Below, in pieces: positions 10,004 to 17,761 of a DNA stretch of 64,000 nt. The first letter of the stretch is position 1. Every line of letters begins with the position of its first letter. Source of the DNA: Neisseria dentiae (GTDB taxonomy: Bacteria > Pseudomonadota > Gammaproteobacteria > Burkholderiales > Neisseriaceae); the NCBI RefSeq assembly GCF_024580525.1, contig NZ_JANIKQ010000007.1, positions 1 through 64,000 on the forward strand. The letters are read 5' to 3'. The position numbers and the translations under genes are program-made. The notes beneath the pieces are model-generated. The model had not been told where the DNA came from and did no database searches. It saw only the letters and a program-made list of their open reading frames with translations.

Positions 10004-10594
10004 ATGGCTGATGTGAAAACCCTGCATGAAACCGTTACCCGCGTGTTGGGCGGCAAAGCAAGCAAAGTGATTCTCGCATTGGGCGAAATCACTGTCGAAT
10101 GCCTGCCTGAAAACTATTTGGAAATCATGACCACCCTGCGCGATCATGCCGATTTGCATTTCGAATCTTTAGTTGATTTGTGCGGCGTGGATTACAGCAC
10201 CTATAAAAACGAACCGTGGGAAGGCAAGCGCTTTGCCGTGGTGAGCCAACTGGTTTCCGTGAAAAACAACCAGCGCATCCGTGTGCGCGTGTGGTGTCAG
10301 GACGACGATTTCCCTGTGGTAGATTCCGTAACCGAAATTTACAACAGTGCCGATTGGTACGAACGCGAAGCCTTCGATCTCTATGGCATCCTGTTCAACA
10401 ACCACCCCGACCTGCGCCGCATCCTCACCGATTACGGCTTTGTCGGCCATCCTTTCCGCAAAGATTTCCCGATTTCCGGCTATGTCGAAATGCGTTACGA
10501 CGAAGCCGAAAAACGCGTCATCTACCAACCCGTAACCATCGAGCCGCGCGAAATCACCCCGCGCATCGTCCGCGAGGAGAATTACGGTGGCTAA
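10004..10594 (+). CDS. nuoC: NADH-quinone oxidoreductase subunit C
   Basis: The protein has 196 residues as a separate subunit, not fused to NuoD as in E. coli. The family motifs are clear: DLCGVDY, then [14 protein letters not shown], then [21 protein letters not shown]. It is a peripheral-arm subunit that stabilises NuoD. GAGGGCGAG precedes the start. It overlaps nuoD by eight bases. Confidence 0.96.
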   Translation: MADVKTLHETVTRVLGGKASKVILALGEITVECLPENYLEIMTTLRDHADLHFESLVDLCGVDYSTYKNEPWEGKRFAVVSQLVSVKNNQRIRVRVWCQDDDFPVVDSVTEIYNSADWYEREAFDLYGILFNNHPDLRRILTDYGFVGHPFRKDFPISGYVEMRYDEAEKRVIYQPVTIEPREITPRIVREENYGG

Positions 10595-11843
10595 CAAACT
10601 AAGAAACTACACCATCAACTTCGGCCCGCAGCACCCCGCCGCCCACGGCGTATTGCGCATGATTCTGGAATTGGACGGCGAAACCATCGTCCGCGCCGAT
10701 CCGCATATCGGCCTCTTGCACCGCGGCACCGAAAAACTGGCCGAAACCCGCACTTATCTGCAAGCCCTGCCTTATATGGACCGCTTGGACTACGTTTCCA
10801 TGATGGTGAACGAGCAGGCTTATTGCTTAGCGGTGGAAAAACTAACCGGCATCGAAGTACCCATCCGCGCCCAATATATCCGCGTGATGTTCGCCGAAGT
10901 TACCCGCATTCTGAACCACCTGATGGGCATCGGTTCGCACGCGCTCGATATCGGCGCGATGACCGTGTTCCTGTATGCCTTCCGTGAGCGCGAAGAGCTG
11001 ATGGATTTATACGAAGCCGTATCCGGCGCCCGTATGCACGCGGCTTATTTCCGCCCCGGCGGCGTGTACCGCGATTTGCCCGACTTTATGCCCAAATACG
11101 AATCGAGCAAATTCCGCAACGCCAAAGTGCTGAAAAAACTGAACGAATCGCGCGAAGGCACCATGCTCGACTTTATCGAAGCCTTTACCGAACGCTTCCC
11201 CGGCTGTGTGGACGAATACGAAAGTCTGCTCACCGATAACCGCATCTGGAAACAGCGTACCGTCGGCATCGGCGTGGTTTCCCCCGAGCGCGCCCTGCAA
11301 AAAGGCTTTACCGGCGTGATGCTGCGCGGCTCCGGCGTGGAGTGGGATATCCGCAAAAAAGCCCCTTATGACGCTTATGCCAACGTAGATTTCGATATCC
11401 CCGTCGGCGTGAACGGCGACTGCTACGACCGCTATCTGTGCCGTATCAACGAAATGCGCGAATCCAACCGTATCATCAAACAATGCGTGCAATGGCTCAA
11501 AGCCAACCCCGGCCCCGTGATTGTCGACAACCACAAAGTCGCCCCGCCCAAACGCACCGAAATGAAAATGGGCATGGAAGACCTGATCCACCATTTCAAA
11601 CTGTTTACCGAAGGCATGCACGTGCCCGAAGGCGAAACCTATACCGCCGTCGAACACCCCAAAGGCGAGTTCGGCATCTATATGATTTCAGACGGCGCCA
11701 ACAAACCCTACCGCCTGAAAATCCGCGCCCCCGGCTTCGCCCACCTGCAAGGCATGGACGAAATGGCGCGCGGCCACATGCTCGCCGACGTGGTGGCCAT
11801 CATCGGCACGCAGGATATTGTGTTTGGCGAAGTGGACAGATAG
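10587..11843 (+). CDS. nuoD: NADH-quinone oxidoreductase subunit D (GTG start)
   Basis: The protein has 418 residues and starts at GTG 10587 with GAGGAGA upstream. It starts [18 protein letters not shown], the hallmark of the 49-kDa subunit that forms the quinone cavity with NuoB. Other signatures are [29 protein letters not shown] and the C-terminal DIVFGEVDR. After the stop comes a Kingella-dialect uptake sequence and then an inserted dehydrogenase gene, not nuoE. Confidence 0.97.
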   Translation: MANKLRNYTINFGPQHPAAHGVLRMILELDGETIVRADPHIGLLHRGTEKLAETRTYLQALPYMDRLDYVSMMVNEQAYCLAVEKLTGIEVPIRAQYIRVMFAEVTRILNHLMGIGSHALDIGAMTVFLYAFREREELMDLYEAVSGARMHAAYFRPGGVYRDLPDFMPKYESSKFRNAKVLKKLNESREGTMLDFIEAFTERFPGCVDEYESLLTDNRIWKQRTVGIGVVSPERALQKGFTGVMLRGSGVEWDIRKKAPYDAYANVDFDIPVGVNGDCYDRYLCRINEMRESNRIIKQCVQWLKANPGPVIVDNHKVAPPKRTEMKMGMEDLIHHFKLFTEGMHVPEGETYTAVEHPKGEFGIYMISDGANKPYRLKIRAPGFAHLQGMDEMARGHMLADVVAIIGTQDIVFGEVDR

Positions 11844-11853
11844 GCAGCCTGAA
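11842..11853 (+). repeat. Uptake sequence of Kingella dialect (AGGCAGCCTGAA)
   Basis: An exact 12-base copy of the AG-kingDUS form directly after nuoD, in a window whose dominant form is AGGCCGTCTGAA. It sits at the left border of the inserted SDR gene. Confidence 0.75.
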
Positions 11854-11859
11854 AAAAAC

Positions 11860-11883
11860 GTAGGCCGGGCATTCATGCCCGAC
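11860..11883. repeat. Palindromic repeat GTAGGCCGGGCAT...ATGCCCGAC
   Basis: One 24-base arm of the repeat family seen as full inverted pairs at 13363-13431 and 15011-15078. It borders the SDR gene. Confidence 0.65.
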
Positions 11884-11939
11884 AAAAGCAGCTTGGCAAA
11901 ACAAAACTGCTTTTTTAACCTTGTTATAAGGAGACTCTT

Positions 11940-12704
11940 ATGACTTTGCGCAACAAAAACGCCGTCATCACAGGCGGTAGCGATGGCATCGGGCTTGGAA
12001 TTACGCAAGCCTTTGCTGAACGCGGTGCAAACATCGTTTTAATCGGACGCAGCGCGGACAAACTCGCCCAAGCGCGACAGGTTTTGACGCAATACCCTGT
12101 ATCATTGATTGAAGCCGATTTGTCCGACATGGCACAGCTCCGAAAAGCCGCCGAGCAAGTCATTGCCTTGTTGGGACGGATTGATACGCTGGTTAATAAT
12201 GCAGGCTTGGGGCGGTTCGTACCGTTTGTCGACACGGACGAAGCCTTGTTTGATTCACACTTCAACTTGAACGTCAAAGCCCCATACTTTCTGACCCAAG
12301 TTCTGTTGCCGCAGCTTGTTGCAGCCAAAGGCAGCGTGATTAACATCTCGTCCTACTTCGCGCAGCGTATGCTGTCCGACCGCGCTAGTACCGCCTATTC
12401 CGCCACTAAGGGCGCGTTAAATTCACTGACCAAATCGCTGGCATTTGAGCTGGGTGCGCAAGGAGTGCGCGTGAATGCCATTGCACCGGGTAGCGTAGAG
12501 ACGCCACAACTGCGACACAATCTGTCCGTTATGCCTACTGAAAAACAGCAGGTATTTCGCGATATGGTAAAACGCATCTATCCCATGCAACACATCGGTA
12601 GCCCTGCTGACATCGGTCAAGCGGCTGTATTTTTGGCAAGCGACGACGCGAAATGGATAACGGGTGCGATATTGAATGTGGACGGTGGATTGACGACTAA
12701 TTAG
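11940..12704 (+). CDS. Short-chain dehydrogenase/reductase inserted in the nuo operon
   Basis: The protein has 254 residues and is a classical SDR: cofactor motif TGGSDGIG, NNAG, NISS, catalytic YSATK, and the C-terminal ITGAILNVDGGLTTN. The substrate cannot be read from the sequence. It lies between nuoD and nuoE with AAGGAG upstream, on the same strand, so it is probably co-transcribed with complex I. It uses less GC-rich codons than the nuo genes (AATACCCTGT, CAATACC and similar). It is flanked by a Kingella-dialect uptake sequence on the left and an AT-type one on the right (12813-12824). This suggests transfer from another Neisseriaceae. Confidence 0.85.
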   Translation: MTLRNKNAVITGGSDGIGLGITQAFAERGANIVLIGRSADKLAQARQVLTQYPVSLIEADLSDMAQLRKAAEQVIALLGRIDTLVNNAGLGRFVPFVDTDEALFDSHFNLNVKAPYFLTQVLLPQLVAAKGSVINISSYFAQRMLSDRASTAYSATKGALNSLTKSLAFELGAQGVRVNAIAPGSVETPQLRHNLSVMPTEKQQVFRDMVKRIYPMQHIGSPADIGQAAVFLASDDAKWITGAILNVDGGLTTN

Positions 12705-12870
12705 CACATAGCTCGGGTCTAGACCCAACAAAAGCACAAAGCAGCCAGCACTTTTTCAGGCAGCCCCGTTTCGGAGATGAACATCGGTTGCTCAGACCAA
12801 AGATTCTGACCGATGCCGTCTGAAACCGCCGACCGATTATTTATTGAATAAAAAACAAGGATTGCAAACC

Positions 12871-13344
12871 ATGTTATCCCCACAATCCCTGCAACAGATA
12901 GACACCGAGTTAGCCAAATACCCCGCCGACCAGCGCCGTTCCGCCATTATGGGCGCATTGCGCATCGCCCAAACCGAAAAAGGCTGGCTCAGCGCCGAAA
13001 CCATCGAATATGTGGCCGATTATGTCGGCATCGCCCCCGCCGCCGCTTATGAAATCGCCACTTTCTACAATATGTACGACCTCGCGCCGGTGGGCAAATA
13101 CAAACTCACCGTCTGCACCAACCTGCCGTGCGCCCTGCGCGGCGGCGTGAATGCAGCCGATTATCTGAAACAGAAACTCGGCATCGGCTTCGGCGAAACC
13201 ACTTCAGACGGCCTCTATACGCTGGTGGAAGGCGAGTGCATGGGTGCCTGTGGTGATGCGCCGGTGGTGCTGGTGAACAACCATAAAATGTGCAGTTTCA
13301 TGACCGAAGAGGCGATTGAAGCGAAACTGGCGGAGTTGAGATAA
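12871..13344 (+). CDS. nuoE: NADH-quinone oxidoreductase subunit E
   Basis: The protein has 157 residues from the ATG at 12871 behind AAGGA; a TTG nine codons upstream is less likely. It is a thioredoxin-like [2Fe-2S] subunit. The ligands C82, C87, C123 and C127 (VCTNLPC and GECMGAC) are all present. Helical N-terminal motifs are RRSAIMGALRIAQTEKGWLS and IATFYNMY. It transfers electrons within the NADH dehydrogenase module with NuoF and NuoG. Confidence 0.96.
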   Translation: MLSPQSLQQIDTELAKYPADQRRSAIMGALRIAQTEKGWLSAETIEYVADYVGIAPAAAYEIATFYNMYDLAPVGKYKLTVCTNLPCALRGGVNAADYLKQKLGIGFGETTSDGLYTLVEGECMGACGDAPVVLVNNHKMCSFMTEEAIEAKLAELR

Positions 13345-13362
13345 AGGCCGTCTGAAAAACGC

Positions 13363-13431
13363 GTAGGTCGGGCATTGATGCCCGACGATAATGGTTCAGG
13401 ATATTTTGTCGGGCATCAATGCCCGACCTAC
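13363..13431. repeat. 69-bp inverted repeat pair (GTAGGTCGGGCATTGATGCC family)
   Basis: Two 24-base arms are perfectly complementary around a 21-base spacer, and each arm is itself a hairpin (TCGGGCAT-TG-ATGCCCGA). It lies at the border between nuoE and the accessory genes. Confidence 0.75.
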
Positions 13432-13529
13432 AAGCTCCACTGTCCATTCAGGACAAACACCATGATTACCTTCAACATATATGGCCGGTTGAAACATCGC
13501 CGAGAGAATGAGTGAAGCATTTAATAAAA

Positions 13530-13547
13530 AGTATACTAAAGTATACT
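13530..13547. promoter_or_regulatory. Tandem palindrome AGTATACT, possible operator
   Basis: The 8-base palindrome AGTATACT occurs twice with a 10-base period (13530-13537 and 13540-13547). It lies just before the ribosome site of the broken VOC gene. One-turn spacing suggests a repressor site, but no regulator gene is adjacent. Confidence 0.35.
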
Positions 13548-13558
13548 AAGGAGTAACC

Positions 13559-13999
13559 ATGAATCAAAAAGTAAAAAATCCACTGAACATAAACAAATTA
13601 GCACCTGTTTTTGCGGTGGAAAATGTACAGAAAACCGCCGAATTTTATACCAAACATTTAGGTTTTCAGTTGGCTTTTGCCGTTCCTAATCACGATGCAG
13701 TGGAGGAAACCTTTGAAAATGGCAAAGAATATCGTTATGCGATGCTGAAATCTGGGAAATTAGAGATCGCATTTCAGTGATTAGATACTTTTCAAAACGA
13801 CATTCATTTTGCTAAAAATCAACCCATTGGGGCTTCGGTCTCTTTTTACATGGATGTTGATAATATCGAAGATTTATACAATCGGTTAAAGTCTGAAAAT
13901 TTGGAAATTACCGAACTGAAAACAGCTTGGTATGGAGTTCTCGAATTTTACCTAAAAGACCTAAACGGATACATCTTGGGATTTGCCCAACCGGCTTAA
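13559..13999 (+). pseudogene. VOC-family (glyoxalase/bleomycin resistance-like) gene interrupted by one in-frame TGA
   Basis: The frame runs 73 codons from the ATG at 13559 to a TGA at 13778. It then continues in the same frame for another 72 codons to TAA at 13997-13999. Both parts belong to one VOC protein: LAPVFAVENVQKTAEFYTKH and LGFQLAFAVPNHDAV before, SVSFYMDVDNIEDLYNRL and FYLKDLNGYILGFAQPA after the stop. The single nonsense codon makes it a likely pseudogene; read-through is not excluded. The first codons (MNQKVKN) are nearly the same as those of the next gene, suggesting a recombined 5' end. AT-rich compared with nuo. Confidence 0.8.
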
Positions 14000-14076
14000 A
14001 ATCGATCCAATGAATTTAGTTTATTGGTTAAATTTTAAGAACAGTTAACTTATGCAGAACTCATTAGGAGGAGACA

Positions 14077-14427
14077 ATGAACCAAAAAGTAAAAAATCTG
14101 CTGGATGACTGGCAAATTGGTAATCCCTCCTTGTATGAAATTGCCAATAGTGTGCGCACGAGAATATTGCAACTAGCAGGTACAGTAGACGAAGAAGTGA
14201 AATATGGCGGTATTCTGTTTGCCGCACCTGAACCGTTTTGCGGCATTTTTGTTTATAAGCAACATGTATCTGTGGAATTTAGTCATGGCGCCGAGATAGT
14301 AGACCCACACGGTTTATTAGAAGGAAAAGGCAAAGGCCGTCGCCATTTGAAATTACATACGCTTGAAGATGTAGAAAATAAGCATTTAACGGATTACTTA
14401 CGATTGGCGCAAAAAGCAGCAGAATAA
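14077..14427 (+). CDS. DUF1801-domain protein
   Basis: The protein has 116 residues with AGGAGG before the start. It contains the DUF1801 pattern: an N-terminal helix pair, then VDEEVKYGGILFAAPEPFCG, then VYKQHVSVEFSHGAEI, and a C-terminal DYLRLAQKAAE helix. The fold is YdhG/phage-like small beta-barrel; no enzymatic function is established. AT-rich and located between nuoE and nuoF with the broken VOC gene, so it is probably horizontally acquired cargo. Confidence 0.75.
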   Translation: MNQKVKNLLDDWQIGNPSLYEIANSVRTRILQLAGTVDEEVKYGGILFAAPEPFCGIFVYKQHVSVEFSHGAEIVDPHGLLEGKGKGRRHLKLHTLEDVENKHLTDYLRLAQKAAE

Positions 14428-14440
14428 AATGCCAGCGAGA

Positions 14441-14463
14441 GTAGGTTGGGTTGAAAACCCAAC
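14441..14463. repeat. Palindromic repeat GTAGGTTGGGTT-GAA-AACCCAAC
   Basis: A short inverted repeat directly after the DUF1801 gene, followed by an uptake sequence. Members of the same family follow the GFA gene (14896-14918, 14941-14960) and the nuclease gene (17550-17572, 17593-17630). Confidence 0.7.
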
Positions 14464-14503
14464 ACAAATCCAGGCCGTCTGAAAACAAAGAAAGGAAGCA
14501 GCA

Positions 14504-14899
14504 ATGGAAGCAAAATGCCTGTGCGGTGCCGTATCGCTGAAAGTTGAAGCCGAGCGCAAACTGCATGCCTGTCATTGCGGCAAATGCCGCACTTGGGGCG
14601 GCGGTGCGGGCTTTACCCTAACGGCCAAAACACCCGCAATCAGCGGCGGCGAGCACATCGGCCGTTACCGTTCGTCCGAATGGGCGGAACGCTGTTTCTG
14701 CAAGCAATGCGGTACACACCTGTTTGTGCAGGTGGGCGACGATTATTACATCAGCGCCGGATTGTTTGCCGACAATGCCGGTTTCGAGCTGGAAAGCCAA
14801 ATTTTTATCGATTGCAAGGCACCTTATTACGAGTTGGCCAACGATACGCCCAAACTGACCGAAAGCGAATTTTTGGCGATGGTAGGTGGGCAAGAGTAG
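14504..14899 (+). CDS. GFA-family zinc protein (formaldehyde-activating-enzyme-like)
   Basis: The protein has 131 residues. It has the GFA/CENP-V zinc pattern: C5-L-C7-G-A, then C23-H-C25-GKC28, then C64-F-C66-KQC69-G. These bind two zinc ions. Members include glutathione-dependent formaldehyde-activating enzyme, but most are uncharacterised. GAAAGGAAG precedes the start. Its stop codon TAG (14897-14899) is contained in a copy of the GTAGGTTGGG repeat, so the repeat may have set the end of the frame. It lies in the nuoE-nuoF gap. Confidence 0.82.
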   Translation: MEAKCLCGAVSLKVEAERKLHACHCGKCRTWGGGAGFTLTAKTPAISGGEHIGRYRSSEWAERCFCKQCGTHLFVQVGDDYYISAGLFADNAGFELESQIFIDCKAPYYELANDTPKLTESEFLAMVGGQE

Positions 14900-14960
14900 G
14901 TTGGGTTGAAACCCCAACACAAATGCAGGCCGTCTGAAATGTTGGGTTCAACAACCCAAC
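14896..14960. repeat. Two copies of the GTTGGGTT palindromic repeat around an uptake sequence
   Basis: GTAGGTTGGGTTGAAACCCC... at 14896-14918 and GTTGGGTTCAACAACCCAAC at 14941-14960 bracket AGGCCGTCTGAA. They lie at the right border of the GFA gene. Confidence 0.7.
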
Positions 14961-15010
14961 TGCTTAGAAATAACACAAACAAGAAATAGCAAGGCCGTCT
15001 GAAAACAACA

Positions 15011-15078
15011 GTAGGTCCGGGCATTGATGCCCGACGAATGGTTAGAGATATTTTGCCAGGCATCAATGCCCGGCCTAC
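15011..15078. repeat. 68-bp inverted repeat pair (GTAGGTCCGGGCATTGATGC family)
   Basis: Slightly degenerate copy of the element at 13363-13431, with arms around a 20-base spacer. Together the two copies bracket the VOC, DUF1801 and GFA genes between nuoE and nuoF. Confidence 0.72.
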
Positions 15079-15136
15079 GAAACCGAACAAAACCGAAATA
15101 TAGATTGAAGCAAAAGTTAACCGACAGGGCACACAA

Positions 15137-16432
15137 ATGGCTATTTACCAATCAGGCATCATTTTTGACCGAGTGGACACCCAAAACCCGAACTGCTGGA
15201 CGCTGGAAGAATACGTGAAGCGCGGCGGCTATCAGGCCTTGCGCAAAATCCTCAGCGAAAAAATCTCGCAAGACGACGTAATTGCCGAAGTGAAAACGTC
15301 CGGCTTGCGCGGCCGCGGCGGCGCAGGCTTCCCCACCGGCCTGAAGTGGAGCTTTATGCCCCGTTCGTTCCCCGGCGCCAAATACGTTGTCTGCAACACC
15401 GACGAAGGCGAACCCGGCACATTCAAAGACCGCGACATCATCAACTTCAACCCGCACGCCCTGATCGAAGGCATGATTATCGCCGGCTACGCCATGGGCG
15501 CCGAAGCAGGTTACAACTATATCCACGGCGAAATCTTCGAAGGCTACCAACGCTTTGAAGCCGCGCTGGCCGAAGCGCGCCAAGCCGGCTATCTGGGCAA
15601 AAACATCATGGGCTTGGGCTTCGATTTCGAGCTGTTCGCCGCCCACGGCTACGGTGCCTACATCTGCGGCGAAGAAACCGCGCTGTTGGAAAGCTTGGAA
15701 GGCAAAAAAGGCCAGCCGCGCTTCAAACCGCCGTTCCCCGCTTCATACGGCCTCTACGGCAAACCCACCACCATCAACAACACCGAAACCTTCGCCTCCG
15801 TGCCGTTTATCATCCGCGACGGCGGCAAAACCTTTGCCGAACAAGGCATCGAAAACGCCGGCGGCACCAAACTGTTTTCCATTTCCGGCCACGTTAACCG
15901 CCCCGGCAACTACGAAGTGCCGCTGGGTACGCCGTTTGCCAAGCTGCTGGAAATGGCCGGCGGCATGAAAGACGGCAAAAAACTCAAAGCCGTGATTCCC
16001 GGCGGCTCGTCCGCCCCCGTGCTGCCCGCCGACATCATGATGAGCCTGAATATGGATTACGATTCCATCGCCAAAGCCGGCTCCATGCTCGGCTCCGGCG
16101 CGGTCATCGTGATGGACGAAGACGTGTGCATGGTGAAAGCGCTGGAACGCTTAAGCTATTTCTACCACGAAGAATCCTGCGGCCAATGCACCCCCTGCCG
16201 CGAAGGCACCGGCTGGCTCTACCGCATCGTGCACCGCATCGCCAGCGGCAAAGGCAAACCCGAAGATTTGGAACTGCTCGACTCCATCGGCAACAACATG
16301 GCCGGCCGCACGATTTGCGCTTTGGCGGACGCCGCCGTGTTCCCTGTGCGCAGTTTTACCAAACACTTCCGCCATGAGTTTGAGCACTATATCGAGCATG
16401 GCAAGCCGGCTAAAGAGCATAAGTGGTGCTGA
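15137..16432 (+). CDS. nuoF: NADH-quinone oxidoreductase subunit F
   Basis: The protein has 431 residues. It has the FMN/NADH Rossmann-like motif [29 protein letters not shown], and [17 protein letters not shown]. The cluster N3 ligands are in [12 protein letters not shown] (near residue 350) with a fourth cysteine in RTICAL. It is the NADH-oxidising subunit. It starts 59 bases after an inverted repeat and follows the accessory block. Confidence 0.97.
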   Translation: MAIYQSGIIFDRVDTQNPNCWTLEEYVKRGGYQALRKILSEKISQDDVIAEVKTSGLRGRGGAGFPTGLKWSFMPRSFPGAKYVVCNTDEGEPGTFKDRDIINFNPHALIEGMIIAGYAMGAEAGYNYIHGEIFEGYQRFEAALAEARQAGYLGKNIMGLGFDFELFAAHGYGAYICGEETALLESLEGKKGQPRFKPPFPASYGLYGKPTTINNTETFASVPFIIRDGGKTFAEQGIENAGGTKLFSISGHVNRPGNYEVPLGTPFAKLLEMAGGMKDGKKLKAVIPGGSSAPVLPADIMMSLNMDYDSIAKAGSMLGSGAVIVMDEDVCMVKALERLSYFYHEESCGQCTPCREGTGWLYRIVHRIASGKGKPEDLELLDSIGNNMAGRTICALADAAVFPVRSFTKHFRHEFEHYIEHGKPAKEHKWC

Positions 16433-16436
16433 TGGT

Positions 16437-16472
16437 TCAGACGGCTTTGGGGTCGAATAGGCCGTCTGAAAA
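16437..16472. terminator. Inverted uptake-sequence hairpin between nuoF and the nuclease gene
   Basis: TTCAGACGGC and GCCGTCTGAA form a stem around 16 bases. It is inside the operon; with no T-run it may act as an attenuator or mRNA processing site rather than a full stop. Confidence 0.45.
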
Positions 16473-16527
16473 AGATAATAAATTAATTAAGATAAAATAA
16501 TAATTTGCATCACAAGGACATTTAACG

Positions 16528-17544
16528 GTGGAAAGAAATAAGCCCAATATTTTTAATATTGCCACTAAAGAGCTTAGCCAAGACGCTTTTATTACTTGGT
16601 TGTTATTATTTGGTGATGAAGCGTGGGAAGAAGATTATCCTGAGCTTAATCAGTGTAGCTGTGAGTTTATTACTGCATTATTGCGCAAACATCATCCTGA
16701 TTTTGACGGCATCATTACTTCCGTTGAAGCGAAACGGCAGCATGAGGGTATTGATATTTGGGTATTAGTTAATCAACATTACCGTTTGATTATTGAAGAT
16801 AAAACCAATACAGCGCAACACAATAACCAGTTGAGACGCTACCGTGAAATTGCGGAAAAAGATTGCCTTAAGCATAACTATGCCAATCCGGTATGTATTT
16901 ATCTGAAAACAGGCAATCAAAGTGCAGGCAGTTTGGAATATGTCAAACGAGATGGTTTCCATACATTTTTACGGCAAGACTTTTTAAAAATTTTAGAAAA
17001 ATACCAACAGATTGAAAACGATATTTTTCAAGATTTTTTAGTACGTTTGCGTATGCTCGAAGGTAAAAATCAAGCATTTAAAGACAAAGAAATCGGTAAA
17101 TGGAATAAGTATGATTGGCAAGGTTTTTTTGGTTTTTTAGAAAAAGAACAACTTAATGAAAACGAAAAAATTTTAAAAAGATGGGGTTATGCAGCCAATG
17201 CCGCAGGCGGATTATTGTGGGGGATTTTGGCAGAGCATCATTCGGTTTATTTTCAGATTGAAAGCAAAGATGCAAAATTGTGTTTCAAAATAAAAGATAC
17301 AAACCAACAATCTAGCAAGGCTAAATCATATTTTAAATATTTATCGGAGAAAGCTCGAGAAAGTAATTTTTCTCTTCACAAGCCAAAAAGATTCGGCTCA
17401 GGTAAAACCATGACGGCTGCTGTTATTGCTTGCGAAGATTGGCTTGGAAATAAAGAAGATAAGTTAAATCCTGAAGATGTGGTGTTGAGGTTAAAGAAGG
17501 TTATTGCCTTTTTTGAACAAACTGCCCAACAATTCAGCGAGTAG
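16528..17544 (+). CDS. PD-(D/E)XK nuclease superfamily protein (PDDEXK_4 type), inserted in the nuo operon
   Basis: The protein has 338 residues from a GTG at 16528 with AAGGA upstream. The nuclease core is visible: E67, D76 in GIDIWVLVNQHYRLIIEDKT, E90-D-K92, then Q101 with RRY, matching D...ExK...Q of PDDEXK_4 proteins. The C-terminal half is helical, with no recognised domain. The gene is clearly more AT-rich than nuoF and nuoG around it. Such stand-alone nucleases often belong to phage defence, but no partner gene is adjacent. It is followed by GTTGGGTT repeats and atypical uptake sequences. Confidence 0.8.
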   Translation: MERNKPNIFNIATKELSQDAFITWLLLFGDEAWEEDYPELNQCSCEFITALLRKHHPDFDGIITSVEAKRQHEGIDIWVLVNQHYRLIIEDKTNTAQHNNQLRRYREIAEKDCLKHNYANPVCIYLKTGNQSAGSLEYVKRDGFHTFLRQDFLKILEKYQQIENDIFQDFLVRLRMLEGKNQAFKDKEIGKWNKYDWQGFFGFLEKEQLNENEKILKRWGYAANAAGGLLWGILAEHHSVYFQIESKDAKLCFKIKDTNQQSSKAKSYFKYLSEKARESNFSLHKPKRFGSGKTMTAAVIACEDWLGNKEDKLNPEDVVLRLKKVIAFFEQTAQQFSE

Positions 17545-17549
17545 CAAGA

Positions 17550-17630
17550 GTAGGTTGGGTTGAAAACCCAACGCAAGCAGGGCCGTCTGAAAAGTTGGGT
17601 TTAACCACCCAACCTACAACCCAACCTACA
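17550..17630. repeat. Cluster of GTTGGGTT/AACCCAAC palindromic repeats
   Basis: GTAGGTTGGGTTGAAAACCC... at 17550-17572, an uptake sequence, then GTTGGGTTTAACCACCCAAC and a further CAACCCAACCTAC up to 17630. It lies at the right border of the nuclease gene. Confidence 0.7.
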
Positions 17631-17667
17631 ATAAGAATGAAGCAACGGAAACGATGCAGTAAACATC

Positions 17668-17720
17668 GGGCTACCTGAAAGTAACAAAATGCCTGTCTGA
17701 AAACTTTTTTCAGACGGCCT
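17668..17720. repeat. Atypical uptake-sequence forms before nuoG
   Basis: GGGCTACCTGAA (17668-17679) is one base from the Eikenella form. TGCCTGTCTGAA (17690-17701) is exactly the form described for N. wadsworthii and N. shayeganii. The second also pairs with a normal TTCAGACGGCCT just downstream, so it could instead be a mutated arm of a hairpin. Confidence 0.5.
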
Positions 17721-17761
17721 TAAGCAAAAACCTTTAAAAATCCGTAACTAGGAAACACACC

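Noticed and set aside
12844-12870. TTG start adding nine residues to NuoE
   Set aside because: The ATG at 12871 has AAGGA upstream and gives the usual NuoE start.
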